A stretch of DNA of 64,000 nucleotides, from contig NZ_MXPU01000002.1 in assembly GCF_002204185.1 (NCBI RefSeq), positions 248,001-312,000 of the forward strand. Direction: 5' to 3'. Numbering within the stretch: the first letter of the stretch is position 1; each line of letters opens with the position of its first letter. This document shows positions 1-8,411 of this stretch, piece by piece. The DNA comes from Rhizobium esperanzae (GTDB lineage: Bacteria > Pseudomonadota > Alphaproteobacteria > Rhizobiales > Rhizobiaceae). The translations under genes were made by a program, and so were the position numbers. Below the pieces are notes generated by a model that was given only the letters and a program-made list of their open reading frames with translations, made no database searches and had not been told where the DNA came from.

Positions 1-732
1 CGACGATCCCGATACTCTGTGGTGAGATCAACGAGCCGAACAATTCGCTGCTGTCTGTGGCAAGCACGATGCTCGTCGTCGTCAGCGCGATCAGGAGCGC
101 GCCGGCATAATCGATCTTCGGGCGTCGATGCGGCTTGCGGTAGGGCAGCATGAAGGCAAGGCCGGTGAGCACGATGAAACCGATCGGCACGTTGACGAGG
201 AAGATCGAGCGCCAGCCGAAGAGATCGCTCATCGTTCCCCCAAGCACCGGGCCGATCGCACCCGAAGCCATCAGCACGAGGCTGGAATAGCTTTGATAAC
301 GCGCCCGCTCGCGCGGCCGAACAGATCGGCGTTGACGGCAAAGATCGATACCATGATGCCGCCACCGCCGAGGCCCTGCAGCACACGGGCGGCGATCAGC
401 GTGTTCATCGAGACGGCGAGGCCGCAGATCGCGGAGCCGCCCGTGAAGATTGCGATCGCTGTCATCATCACATATTTGCGGCCGAAGAGATCTCCGAGCT
501 TGCCGTAGAGCGGCATGACCGCACTGAGCGCCAGGAGATAGGCCGAGCCGATCCAGCCGAAACGTTCAAGATGGCCGAACTCGCCGACGATCGTCGGCAG
601 CGCCGTCGAGACGATCTGATTATCGAGTGTGGCCATGAACATGGCGGTCATCAGAAAGAAGAAGAGGATAAGCCGGCGACGAGGATCCGTCACGAGCGGC
701 GCAGGCGCGAGTTGCATGTCCATGAGGCTCAC
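1..732 (-). pseudogene. MFS drug-efflux transporter (DHA2/EmrB-QacA type), frameshifted and cut by the window edge
   Basis: The first frame (GTG start at 732) encodes the N-terminus of a proton-driven multidrug exporter: a hydrophobic first helix, the TLDNQIVSTALP stretch typical of 14-helix DHA2 proteins, and the MFS loop signature GKLGDLFGRK near residue 80. At about residue 140 (positions 315-318) the frame runs into an unrelated tail and stops at 271. The neighbouring minus-strand frame continues perfectly as RERARYQSYSSLVLMASGAI and stays open to base 1. One missing base, probably a C in a GGCCCGCGC context, explains this. It is either a real inactivating mutation or a base-calling error. 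An in-frame ATG at 723 is an alternative start. The gene is divergent from a MarR regulator, the usual layout for a repressor controlling an efflux pump. Confidence 0.8.
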
Positions 733-754
733 TTCCCGGTTCGACCTGTTTTAT

Positions 755-783
755 GTGCTGTCAGCACGTATTTGTCAATGACA
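755..783. promoter_or_regulatory. Candidate MarR operators between efflux gene and marR
   Basis: The 105-bp divergent intergenic region holds two short perfect inverted repeats: GTGCT-GTC-AGCAC at 755-767 and TGTCA-A-TGACA at 773-783. MarR proteins bind such short palindromes in divergent promoters, so these are plausible autoregulatory and efflux-control sites. The repeats are seen in the sequence; binding is inferred. Confidence 0.45.
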
Positions 784-837
784 CACGAATGACATCGGCA
801 TATTCAATTTTTGCGGCGGCTCTGTTATGGTTCCGTG

Positions 838-1365
838 ATGAACGAGACTCTGACCAAGATCCTGTCCAACAGCTCGGCCGAGCCGGACGACGAAAACCTG
901 CCGCGCATCGGCCGGAGTATGGCCCGCATGCGTTTGATGACCGGGCGGCGGCTGATCGGCAGGCTGGCAATCCAGAGCGCCGCGCCGGGGCTTGAGCTTT
1001 CCCATCTCGACGTGCTGGACGCCGTGCGGCGTGCAGAGCCTGCCGGCGAGGTGACTGTCGGCACGATCGCGGAGATGTTGCGCATCGATCCGTCGCGAGC
1101 AAGCCGGGTGGTGGCCGAGATGGTCGGTCGCAACGTGCTGCGTCGCGAGGCCTCACAGGCCGATGCACGGCGGATCGTCGTCGTCATCACCGACGCTGGC
1201 CAGGCGCTGCTTGCCGAGATCCACGCGCAGAAAATAGCCATCATTTCTGAGATCGTGTCCGATTGGCCACGCGAGGATATAGAGCGTTTCGCGACGCTGT
1301 TCGAACGTTTCATCGGTGGCTACGAGGCGATCTTTCTGTCGCACGACAAGGACACGCCCGGTTGA
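838..1365 (+). CDS. MarR family transcriptional regulator
   Basis: A 175-residue winged-helix repressor. The stretch from about residue 55 to 125 has the MarR order: a helix with LSHLDVLDAV, then the recognition region TIAEMLRIDPSRASRVVAEM, then the wing with ADARRIVVVITDAGQALL, matching the family's DxR..V.LT.xG pattern. I chose ATG 838 over a TTG 27 bases upstream because the extra residues fit no family member. The gene is divergent from the frameshifted MFS exporter, so it probably represses that pump and itself in response to a phenolic or drug-like ligand. The ligand cannot be read from the sequence. Confidence 0.85.
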   Translation: MNETLTKILSNSSAEPDDENLPRIGRSMARMRLMTGRRLIGRLAIQSAAPGLELSHLDVLDAVRRAEPAGEVTVGTIAEMLRIDPSRASRVVAEMVGRNVLRREASQADARRIVVVITDAGQALLAEIHAQKIAIISEIVSDWPREDIERFATLFERFIGGYEAIFLSHDKDTPG

Positions 1366-1430
1366 GGCGAAAGCGCCGTCCGTCGGTGCCCCTTCCCCTC
1401 GCCCCCCCGTTTGCGCTAAGGGCAATGCCC

Positions 1431-2081
1431 ATGAGCCAATCCACCTTCACCATTCTGCTCGGCGGCGAACTCAGCCTGACGGAACGCCTGCGCCAGGCGA
1501 TCGGCGGCAGCCGCTTCATCGCGGCCGATGGCGGCATGCGGCATGCGATGGCGCTTGGCGTCATGCCTGAGCTCTGGGTCGGCGATTTCGATTCGACGCC
1601 CCCCGATCTCGAAGCGGGTTTTCTCGATGTGCCGAAGCAGCCCTATCCCGCAGCCAAGGCGGCAACGGACGGCGAAATCGCCGTGTCGGAAGCGATCGCG
1701 CGTGGTGCACGGCGGCTGATCCTCGCCGGCGCGCTCGGCGGCGACCGCTCCGACCATGCGCTTCAGCATCTGCTGTCGGCTGTCGGCCTGGCGGAAAAGG
1801 GTTTCGACGTTCTGCTGACCTCGGGCAAGGAAGAGGCAGTGCCGCTGGTTCCCGGCACGATCGAGCTCGATCTTCCCAAAGGCAGCCTGTTTTCCGTGCC
1901 CGGATTTGGTCCGCTGACCGGACTTTCGATCGAGAATGCGCGTTATCCACTCACGGATTTCCACCTGCCGTTCGGCTCATCGCGCACCATTTCCAACGTC
2001 GCGGAAGGCAAGGTTCGCTTTTCGCTCGAGAGCGGCCGGGCGATCGTGCTTGCCCGCCCCTATGATCTTTCCGGAGTCTGA
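1431..2081 (+). CDS. thiN: Thiamine pyrophosphokinase
   Basis: Transfers pyrophosphate from ATP to thiamine to make the cofactor thiamine diphosphate, in the cytosol. The 216-residue protein shows the family landmarks in order: AADGG near residue 28, the acidic GDFDS near residue 49, and GGDRSDHALQHL near residue 100, whose Asp and Arg residues bind Mg-ATP. The C-terminal half is the beta-sandwich that binds thiamine. ATG 1431 is favoured because an AAGGG ribosome site lies about 9 bases upstream; ATG 1425 is the alternative. It ends 3 bases before the ABC-F gene, so the two are probably cotranscribed. Confidence 0.88.
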   Translation: MSQSTFTILLGGELSLTERLRQAIGGSRFIAADGGMRHAMALGVMPELWVGDFDSTPPDLEAGFLDVPKQPYPAAKAATDGEIAVSEAIARGARRLILAGALGGDRSDHALQHLLSAVGLAEKGFDVLLTSGKEEAVPLVPGTIELDLPKGSLFSVPGFGPLTGLSIENARYPLTDFHLPFGSSRTISNVAEGKVRFSLESGRAIVLARPYDLSGV

Positions 2082-2084
2082 TAT

Positions 2085-3905
2085 TTGGCCCCTCCCATCC
2101 TGAAACTCGACGATATCTTCCTGAGCTTCGGCGGCGCACCGCTTCTGGCGGGTGCAGCGTTGCAGGTCGAGCCTGGCGACAAGATCTGCCTCGTCGGCCG
2201 CAACGGCTCGGGAAAATCGACACTGCTGAAGATTGCCGCCGGCCTGGTCGAGGCGCAGTCCGGCGAAGTCTTCCGTCATCCGTCATCGACGGTGCGCTAT
2301 CTCGAACAGGCGCCGGATTTTGCCGGCTTCAGCACGGTCCAGGCCTATGCCGAGGCCGGGCTGGGACCGGGCGACGACCCCTATCGCGTCACCTATCTTC
2401 TGTCGCATCTCGGCCTGACCGGCGAGGAAGATCCGGGCACCCTGTCCGGCGGCGAATCGCGCCGGGCCGCCCTTGCCCGCGTGCTGGCACCGGAGCCCGA
2501 CATTCTCCTGCTCGACGAGCCGACCAACCATCTGGACCTGCCGACGATCGAATGGCTGGAAGGCGAGCTGCAGAAGACCCGCAGCGCCCTTGTGCTGATC
2601 TCGCACGACCGGCGTTTCCTGGAGAAGGTTTCGACCGCGACCGTCTGGCTCGACCGCGGCGCCTCGCGCCGCCTCGACAGGGGATTCGCGCATTTCGAGG
2701 CCTGGCGCGACCAGGTGCTGGAGGCTGAGGAGCTGGAGCAGCACAAGCTCGGCAAGGCGATCGAGCGCGAGGAACACTGGCTGCGCTACGGCGTCACGGC
2801 CCGGCGCAAACGCAATATGCGCCGCCTCGGCGAGCTGCAGTCGATGCGTTCGCAATATCGCGGCCACAAGGGACCGCAAGGCACGGTGCAGGCGACGGTT
2901 TCGGACGCGCAGGACTCCGGCAAGCTGGTCATCGAGGCCGAGAAGATCACCAAGAGCTTCGGCGACCGGGCCATCGTCACACCATTTTCGATCCGCGTGC
3001 ATCGCGGCGATTGCATCGGTCTCGTCGGGCCGAACGGCGCCGGCAAGACAACACTCCTGAAAATGCTGACCGGCCAGCTTTCGCCGGATAGCGGCACGGT
3101 AAAACTCGGCACCAACCTGGAGATCGCCACCCTCGACCAGAAGCGCGAGGACCTCGATCCCGAGGATACGCTTGCAAACTACCTGACCGACGGGCGCGGC
3201 GAAAACCTGATCGTCAACGGCGAGCAGCGCCATGTCACCGGATACATGAAGGAATTCCTGTTCCAACCGGAACAGGCGCGCACGCCGATCAGGAGCCTCT
3301 CCGGCGGCGAGCGCGCCCGGCTGATGTTGGCGCGCATCCTCTCGCGCCCGGCAAACCTCCTGATTCTCGACGAACCCACAAACGATCTCGATATCGAGAC
3401 GCTCGACCTCCTGCAGGAAATCGTCGCCGGCTTTCCCGGCACCGTCATCCTCGTCAGCCACGATCGTGACTTCCTCGACCGCACCGTAACCTCGACGATC
3501 GCGCCCGCCGTGCCGGATGCGCCCGACGGCCGATGGATCGAATATGCCGGCGGCTACACGGACATGTTGGCGCAGCGCAAGGGCGCACTCGAAGAGCGCA
3601 GGAAAGCCGAGAAGGCGGCAGAAAAACCGAAGACGCAGGAGACAACCGCTTCCGGCGCAGTCTCGAAGGGCAAGCTTTCCTTCAAACAGAAATTCGCGCT
3701 TGACAATCTGCCGAAGGAGATGGCCAAGACCGAGACCGAGATCGCCAAGCGCGAACTGGTCATGGCCGATCCCAGTCTCTTCACACGCGATCCCGCTGCC
3801 TTCAACCGGCTTGCAGGCGAGATGGAAAAGCTGCGTGCCAGCCTGACCAAGATGGAAGAGGAGTGGCTGGAGCTCGAAATGCTGCGGGAAGAGCTGGAAG
3901 GCTGA
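2085..3905 (+). CDS. ABC-F family ATPase (Uup-like)
   Basis: A 606-residue soluble protein with two ABC ATPase domains and no membrane segment, the ABC-F architecture of ribosome-associated translation factors. Domain 1 has Walker A GRNGSGKST, signature LSGGE and Walker B LLLDEPTNH. Domain 2 has GPNGAGKTT, LSGGERARL and LILDEPTND. Both catalytic glutamates are present. Between the domains lies the charged P-site interaction linker. After domain 2 comes a charged coiled coil (about residues 500-606), as in Uup, which binds DNA or ribosomes. The TTG start gives the expected N-terminus. It follows thiN by 3 bases. The exact subfamily (Uup versus EttA-like) is inferred from the C-terminal coil. 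Confidence 0.88.
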   Translation: MAPPILKLDDIFLSFGGAPLLAGAALQVEPGDKICLVGRNGSGKSTLLKIAAGLVEAQSGEVFRHPSSTVRYLEQAPDFAGFSTVQAYAEAGLGPGDDPYRVTYLLSHLGLTGEEDPGTLSGGESRRAALARVLAPEPDILLLDEPTNHLDLPTIEWLEGELQKTRSALVLISHDRRFLEKVSTATVWLDRGASRRLDRGFAHFEAWRDQVLEAEELEQHKLGKAIEREEHWLRYGVTARRKRNMRRLGELQSMRSQYRGHKGPQGTVQATVSDAQDSGKLVIEAEKITKSFGDRAIVTPFSIRVHRGDCIGLVGPNGAGKTTLLKMLTGQLSPDSGTVKLGTNLEIATLDQKREDLDPEDTLANYLTDGRGENLIVNGEQRHVTGYMKEFLFQPEQARTPIRSLSGGERARLMLARILSRPANLLILDEPTNDLDIETLDLLQEIVAGFPGTVILVSHDRDFLDRTVTSTIAPAVPDAPDGRWIEYAGGYTDMLAQRKGALEERRKAEKAAEKPKTQETTASGAVSKGKLSFKQKFALDNLPKEMAKTETEIAKRELVMADPSLFTRDPAAFNRLAGEMEKLRASLTKMEEEWLELEMLREELEG

Positions 3906-3972
3906 GACTCTCGCACTCAACCGCTCGCCTCATCTGTGTGGGCAAAGATTCTGCCAGACGATTGGGGCAGCT

Positions 3973-5832
3973 CTAAAGCGCCGGCGCGGGCACGGCGGCT
4001 GCGCCGGCACTGGCGCTGGCGCCGGTCTGGACGACCTGCTGCTGCGGCTCTTCGGATCTCGAAGGCAGAGCCTGCAGATGCAGCACCCGCGGCTGCAGCG
4101 CCTCCAGATAAGTTTCAGAGCGGCCGATATAGATCATGCCGGTTTCCGGCATCGAAGTCAGCACGCTGCACATCGTTTCCTGCCATTCCGGCTCCATGCC
4201 CTCGAGCACTTCGTCGAAGATGATCCATCGCGGGCGCACCAGCAGCAGGCGGGCGAAGCCGATCGCCTTCTGTTCATCGCCGTCGAGCAGCTTGTCCCAG
4301 CGGGCGCGGGTATCGAGCCTTGCGATCAGAGAGTGCAGGCCGGCTTTTTCAAGGGCGGCCTCGACGGCAGCCTGCTCGTAGGCATCGGGGCTTTCGGGGA
4401 AGGCAAGCGCCTCGCGCAGCGTGCCGCCCGGAATATAGGCGATCTGCGGAACGAACAGCATGTCGTCGATCGGCGGCAGACCCATCGTGCCGCTGCCGCA
4501 CGGCCAGAGCCCGGCCAAGGCCTGAAACAGCAGCTTGCGGTTGACGCTATGATCGCCGTTGATCATGATTTTTTCGCCGGCCTTGATCACGATATCGGTT
4601 TCACGCAGGCGAAAACCGCCGCATTCCTCGATGTCTTCGCCGATCTTGGCATTGATCACCACATCCTTCAGCGTGAGCCTGTCGGCGGCGGTGCTTTCAT
4701 AGGCGATGCTGCCTTTCACGCCAAAGTCCTCGTCCATGTCGAGCAGCGCCTGGCGGAAGTCGGTGACGCGCATCAGCGTGGCACGCCATTCGGCGATTGG
4801 GCCGAAATTGGCGACATACCAGCGCAAGGCGGTATTGACCTGGTTGAAGGCGCCGACCGACATCATCAGCTGGCCGAGGGTGAGGCCGCCGGAAAAATAA
4901 GCGGGCGCGGCAACGATGATCGGAATGACGATCACCAGCCAGCCGTAGCCGGCCGAAACCCAGGTGAGATTGGTATTGGCCATGGCGAGCCGCTTGACGA
5001 CCCTCAGTACCGAGCTGATGTCGGTATTGATGCGCCGGCGCTCGTTCTCCTCACCGCGGGCGACGGTGATGGCCGGCATGTTCTCATTGGCATGCATCAG
5101 CGTGAAACGCAGCTCGGCCTCCTTCGAGAACCGGTCGGCATTGAGCTTGACCAGCTTGCGGCCGACGACCTGGCTCAGCACTGAGGCGGAAGCGGCATAG
5201 AAAATCGCCGCCCAGACCATATAGCCCGGTATGGAGAAGCTGTGGCCGCTGATGCGAAAGATGAAGCCGCTCGACAGCTCCCAGAGCACGCCGATGAAGC
5301 TCACCAGAAGGATGGTCGACTGCAAGAGGCCGAGCACGAGTCCCGTCGTGCTTTCGGCGAGGTTGCGGGAATCTTCGTGCAGGCGCTGGTCCGGATTGAC
5401 GCCGATCAGGCCGCTCGAGGCGAGCCGCAGCGCCCGCTTGCGCTTCAGCCATTGGTCGACAAGATCGCGCGACAGGCCCTCGCGCATATAGAGCGCCGTC
5501 ATCTGGTTCAGCCAGGCCTGCAGCACGTTGAGCAGCAGCAGCGTGCCGGCAATCATTGCGAAGATTTCGAGCTGGTGGAAGAATTCGCCGAGATCGCGGC
5601 GCTCCAGCGAATCGTAAAAGGGGGCGTTCCACTCGTTGAGGATGACCTGGCCATAGGCCGTCACCAGGATAACGAGGATCAGCACGGTCGCCAGAAACAG
5701 CACCTTGCCACGCACTTGCGAATTCCAGAATGCTGAGAACATCACCCCGAGGCGATATGTCAGGCTGAAATCATACCCTACTCTATCCTGCTTCCGGATG
5801 CCCGGCCTCCCTTCGATCTTATCTGCCATCAC
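3973..5832 (-). CDS. SbmA/BacA-like ABC transporter, fused permease and degenerate ATPase
   Basis: A 619-residue protein of the ABCD/SbmA-BacA type: about six membrane helices in residues 40-345, including the EAELRFTLMHANEN motif of the family, then an ABC domain. The ATPase domain looks degraded. The Walker A position reads GDHSVNRKLL (residues 426-435) rather than GxSGxGKSS, the signature reads LLDGDEQKA rather than LSGGE, while Walker B with its glutamate (IIFDE, 537-541) is kept. The tail after residue 585 is rich in Ala, Pro and Gln. Family members move peptides, cobalamin or very-long-chain acyl groups. With this nucleotide site the protein may be proton-driven like BacA itself. It is convergent with the ABC-F gene and divergent from metA. 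Confidence 0.85.
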   Translation of the reverse strand: MMADKIEGRPGIRKQDRVGYDFSLTYRLGVMFSAFWNSQVRGKVLFLATVLILVILVTAYGQVILNEWNAPFYDSLERRDLGEFFHQLEIFAMIAGTLLLLNVLQAWLNQMTALYMREGLSRDLVDQWLKRKRALRLASSGLIGVNPDQRLHEDSRNLAESTTGLVLGLLQSTILLVSFIGVLWELSSGFIFRISGHSFSIPGYMVWAAIFYAASASVLSQVVGRKLVKLNADRFSKEAELRFTLMHANENMPAITVARGEENERRRINTDISSVLRVVKRLAMANTNLTWVSAGYGWLVIVIPIIVAAPAYFSGGLTLGQLMMSVGAFNQVNTALRWYVANFGPIAEWRATLMRVTDFRQALLDMDEDFGVKGSIAYESTAADRLTLKDVVINAKIGEDIEECGGFRLRETDIVIKAGEKIMINGDHSVNRKLLFQALAGLWPCGSGTMGLPPIDDMLFVPQIAYIPGGTLREALAFPESPDAYEQAAVEAALEKAGLHSLIARLDTRARWDKLLDGDEQKAIGFARLLLVRPRWIIFDEVLEGMEPEWQETMCSVLTSMPETGMIYIGRSETYLEALQPRVLHLQALPSRSEEPQQQVVQTGASASAGAAAVPAPAL

Positions 5833-5991
5833 GCTTTTCCAACACCGCCCATATTGTCATTATTAACATGGTGACGTTACCGGTCTATCAACAGATTTTA
5901 TCAGTCATTAAAGTGTGATGATTCTTGACGTGCCGCTCCTGCATGCATTCGGAGTTGATTCGCGGCTCAACTGGGACTAATTAAGGCACTC

Positions 5992-6046
5992 CGTGGTGAT
6001 TTGGCCGGCCGGCTTGCAGCCACGTTAAAAAAGTCGCTAAAGGGCC
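5992..6046 (+). promoter_or_regulatory. SAM-II riboswitch upstream of metA
   Basis: The leader before metA contains the compact SAM-II aptamer: P1 CGTGG (5992-5996) pairs with CCACG (6020-6024), with the conserved GATTTGG and CTTGCAGCCACG around it, an A-rich linker, and the 3' pseudoknot strand GTCGCTAAAGGG (about 6033-6044). SAM-II elements are alphaproteobacterial and sit upstream of metA, metX and metC. When S-adenosylmethionine binds, the pseudoknot forms and expression falls. A CTTGAC hexamer at 5924-5929 could be the -35 element of the promoter. A terminator-like hairpin follows directly. Confidence 0.88.
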
Positions 6047-6054
6047 GCGTGCGG

Positions 6055-6092
6055 ACCGGTAGCGATTTTTTCGCCGCCGGTTTTTTATTTTT
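6055..6092 (+). terminator. Riboswitch-linked intrinsic terminator (attenuator)
   Basis: ACCGG at 6055-6059 pairs with CCGGT at 6077-6081, with an inner GCGA/TCGC pairing, followed by a 12-base T-rich tract to 6092. It lies between the SAM-II aptamer and the metA start codon. This is the right place for premature termination when SAM is bound. Confidence 0.7.
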
Positions 6093-6109
6093 GATCGAGT
6101 TGACCGCAA

Positions 6110-7033
6110 ATGCCCATCAAGATCCCCGATACGCTGCCCGCTTTCGAAACCCTGGTTCAGGAAGGTGTGCGGGTGATGACCGAGACGATGGCGATCCGTC
6201 AGGATATAAGACCGTTGCAGATCGGCCTGCTCAACCTGATGCCCAACAAGATCAAGACCGAACTACAGATGGCCCGTCTCGTCGGCGCTTCGCCGCTGCA
6301 AGTGGAGCTGTCGCTCATCCGCATCGGCGGCCACAAGGCGAAGAACACATCCGAAGATCACCTGCTCGCCTTCTACCAGACCTGGGAAGAGGTGAAGCAG
6401 CGCAAGTTCGACGGCTTCATCATCACAGGAGCGCCGATCGAGCTTCTGCCCTATGAGGACGTTACCTATTGGGCAGAGATGCAGGAGATTTTCAATTGGA
6501 CGGAGACCAACGTCCATTCGACGATGAACGTCTGCTGGGGCGCGATGGCGGCGATCTATCACTTCCACGGCGTTCCGAAATATGAGCTGAAGGAAAAGGC
6601 CTTTGGCGTCTACCGCCACCGGAACCTGAAGCCCGCTTCCGTCTATCTGAACGGCTTTTCCGACAATTTCGAGGTGCCGGTGTCGCGGTGGACCGAGGTG
6701 CGCCGCGAAGACATAGAGAAATCCGCAAGCTTGGAAATCCTGATGGAATCCAGCGAGATGGGCGTGTGCCTCGTGCACGAGAAGAGGGGCCGGCGGCTCT
6801 ACATGTTCAACCATGTCGAATATGATTCCACCTCGCTTTCCGACGAGTATTTCCGCGACGTCGATGCCGGCGTACCGATCAAGATGCCGCACAATTACTT
6901 CCCGCATAATGATCCGACGCTTGCCCCGCAGAACCGCTGGCGCAGCCACGCGCATCTCTTGTTCGGCAACTGGATCAACGAGATTTACCAGACGACGCCC
7001 TATGACGTCGAAGAGATCGGCATGGATCTCTGA
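6110..7033 (+). CDS. metAA: Homoserine O-acetyltransferase (MetA fold, predicted acetyl-CoA specific)
   Basis: First committed step of methionine synthesis: acylation of homoserine. The 307-residue protein has the MetA glutamine-amidotransferase-like fold, with nucleophile Cys142 in NVCWGAMA and the His235/Glu237 pair in NHVEYDS. Position 111 is glutamate (GAPIELL). In this family Glu111 goes with acetyl-CoA use and Gly111, as in E. coli, with succinyl-CoA, so the product is predicted to be O-acetylhomoserine. The gene is commonly labelled homoserine O-succinyltransferase. Regulation is by the SAM-II riboswitch and terminator in its leader. The spacing between terminator and start is only 17 bases and the ribosome site is weak. 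Confidence 0.93.
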   Translation: MPIKIPDTLPAFETLVQEGVRVMTETMAIRQDIRPLQIGLLNLMPNKIKTELQMARLVGASPLQVELSLIRIGGHKAKNTSEDHLLAFYQTWEEVKQRKFDGFIITGAPIELLPYEDVTYWAEMQEIFNWTETNVHSTMNVCWGAMAAIYHFHGVPKYELKEKAFGVYRHRNLKPASVYLNGFSDNFEVPVSRWTEVRREDIEKSASLEILMESSEMGVCLVHEKRGRRLYMFNHVEYDSTSLSDEYFRDVDAGVPIKMPHNYFPHNDPTLAPQNRWRSHAHLLFGNWINEIYQTTPYDVEEIGMDL

Positions 7034-7152
7034 ACGGCATTTCTTTCTGACCTGCCCGGTTGCGGTTTGGAGCAAATGCGGGCAGGTTCCGGTCCGGAAC
7101 CCTATAGCGCCGCACGTCTTTATGGGACGCGCAAAGGAACGGACGGTCGATC

Positions 7153-8175
7153 ATGTCGGATAAGTTGGAGCGGGAAGTTTTCGGGCAGACGAAGGCGGGC
7201 GAAACCGTCTATCGCGTCGTCATCAGGGGCGGCGGGCTGACGGCCAAGATCATCACCTGGGGCGCCGTCATCCAGGATCTGCGCCTAGCAGGCCATGAGG
7301 CGCCGCTTCAACTCGGCTTCGAGGATTTCGACAGCTATCCCCTCTATTCGGACTATTTCGGCGCGACGCCCGGCCGCTGCGCCAACCGCGTCGGCGGCGG
7401 CAGGTTCACGCTCGATGGCAAGGACTATCACCTCGAGCCGAACGAAAACGGCGTCACACATCTGCATGGCGGCAGCGACAATATCGCCAAGCGCAACTGG
7501 ACGATCGTCGAGCATGAGGCGGACCGCCTGGTGATGAAGATCGTCGATCCCGACGGCCGCGCCGGCTATCCCGGCAATTGCACCATCCAGGCAACGTTCC
7601 GGGTGCACGGCAACGGCGAACTGTCGATCACCTACGAATCAACAAGCGATCAGCCGACACTCGCCAATGTCTGCCAGCACGCCTATTTCAATCTCGACGG
7701 CCGCGACGATGCGCTGGGCCACGACATCATGATCGCCGCCGATCACTATCTTCCGACCGACGAGAAGCAAGTGCCGACCGGCGAAATCCGGCCCGTTGCC
7801 GGCACCGAATTCGATTTCCGTGAGATGGCCCCGATGAAGCGTTTCGTCGGCAGCGAACAGGTGCTCTACGACCATAATTTCTGCCTGTCCCGCGAACGCA
7901 CCGCCAAGCGGACTGTGGCACTCGCCCGCAGCCTCTATTCCGGCGTGTCGCTGGAAGTGCGCAGCACCGAGCCCGGCGTGCAGTTCTATGCCGGCTTCAA
8001 GCTCAATACAGGGGCTCCCGGCCTCGGCGGGCGCAAATACGGCCCGTTCGCGGGCTTCTGCCTGGAGACGCAGGTCTGGCCGGATGCGATCAACCACGAG
8101 GGCTTCCCGAATGCGGTCCTGCGTCCGGGCGAGGTGCTGCGCCAGGAGACGGATTATATCTTCACCAAGAGCTGA
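7153..8175 (+). CDS. galM: Aldose 1-epimerase (mutarotase)
   Basis: Interconverts alpha and beta anomers of glucose, galactose and similar sugars. The 340-residue beta-sandwich protein shows the substrate-binding GATPGRCANRVGGGRF near residue 75, the catalytic acid His in NVCQHAYFNLDG near residue 176, and the catalytic base Glu in FCLETQVWPDAIN near residue 304. There is no signal peptide, so it acts in the cytosol. It stands alone: metA is 119 bases upstream and a strong terminator lies downstream at 8308-8339. Confidence 0.92.
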   Translation: MSDKLEREVFGQTKAGETVYRVVIRGGGLTAKIITWGAVIQDLRLAGHEAPLQLGFEDFDSYPLYSDYFGATPGRCANRVGGGRFTLDGKDYHLEPNENGVTHLHGGSDNIAKRNWTIVEHEADRLVMKIVDPDGRAGYPGNCTIQATFRVHGNGELSITYESTSDQPTLANVCQHAYFNLDGRDDALGHDIMIAADHYLPTDEKQVPTGEIRPVAGTEFDFREMAPMKRFVGSEQVLYDHNFCLSRERTAKRTVALARSLYSGVSLEVRSTEPGVQFYAGFKLNTGAPGLGGRKYGPFAGFCLETQVWPDAINHEGFPNAVLRPGEVLRQETDYIFTKS

Positions 8176-8181
8176 ACGTTC

Positions 8182-8272
8182 TCGCGATCTTTCAGATTCG
8201 CTCCTCGCGCTTTAGGTTTTGCTTTTATGCATGTCGTTATCGCAAAACAGCCCCACACTTTTGCGCGCATGC
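8182..8272 (-). repeat. Rhizobial intergenic palindromic element (RIME-like), copy 1
   Basis: On the minus strand this stretch is nearly identical, over about 90 bases, to 27032-27124 on the plus strand. Shared blocks include GCGCAAAAGTGTG, TTTTGCGATA, CGACATGC and the unbroken AGCGCGAGGAGCGAATCTGA. Inside it, CGCAAAA and TTTTGCG can pair, as can GCATG and CATGC, giving nested hairpins. It sits between the galM stop and its terminator. The size and structure resemble the RIME mosaic elements described in Rhizobium; that family name is an inference. Confidence 0.75.
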
Positions 8273-8307
8273 TCTGAGACGCACGGCTGTCAAATTTGAC
8301 CGCTATG

Positions 8308-8339
8308 AACCCTCTTCGGATTGCCGGAGAGGGTTTTTT
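8308..8339 (+). terminator. Intrinsic terminator downstream of galM
   Basis: AACCCTCT (8308-8315) pairs with AGAGGGTT (8328-8335), with a T-run at 8334-8339. This separates galM from the N-acetylglucosamine operon. Confidence 0.8.
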
Positions 8340-8371
8340 CTTCTGCGTCTTGCGATTCAGGCTTGCCGATT

Positions 8372-8411
8372 GGTTCTATATAGGTTCTATTGCGTGTCCA
8401 TGGATAGAACC
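8372..8411. promoter_or_regulatory. Candidate operator of the GntR/UTRA regulator (three GGTTCTAT copies)
   Basis: GGTTCTAT occurs at 8372-8379 and 8383-8390 as direct repeats 11 bases apart, and inverted (ATAGAACC) at 8404-8411. The last copy overlaps the first codons of the regulator gene. One helical turn between the first two copies and the inverted third fit cooperative binding of a dimeric GntR repressor, probably the nag regulator encoded here. Confidence 0.55.

Noticed and set aside
2283..3920. 545-codon open frame antisense to the ABC-F gene
   Set aside because: Arises from GC-rich third positions of the real gene; its protein is low in hydrophobic order and has no recognisable motif.
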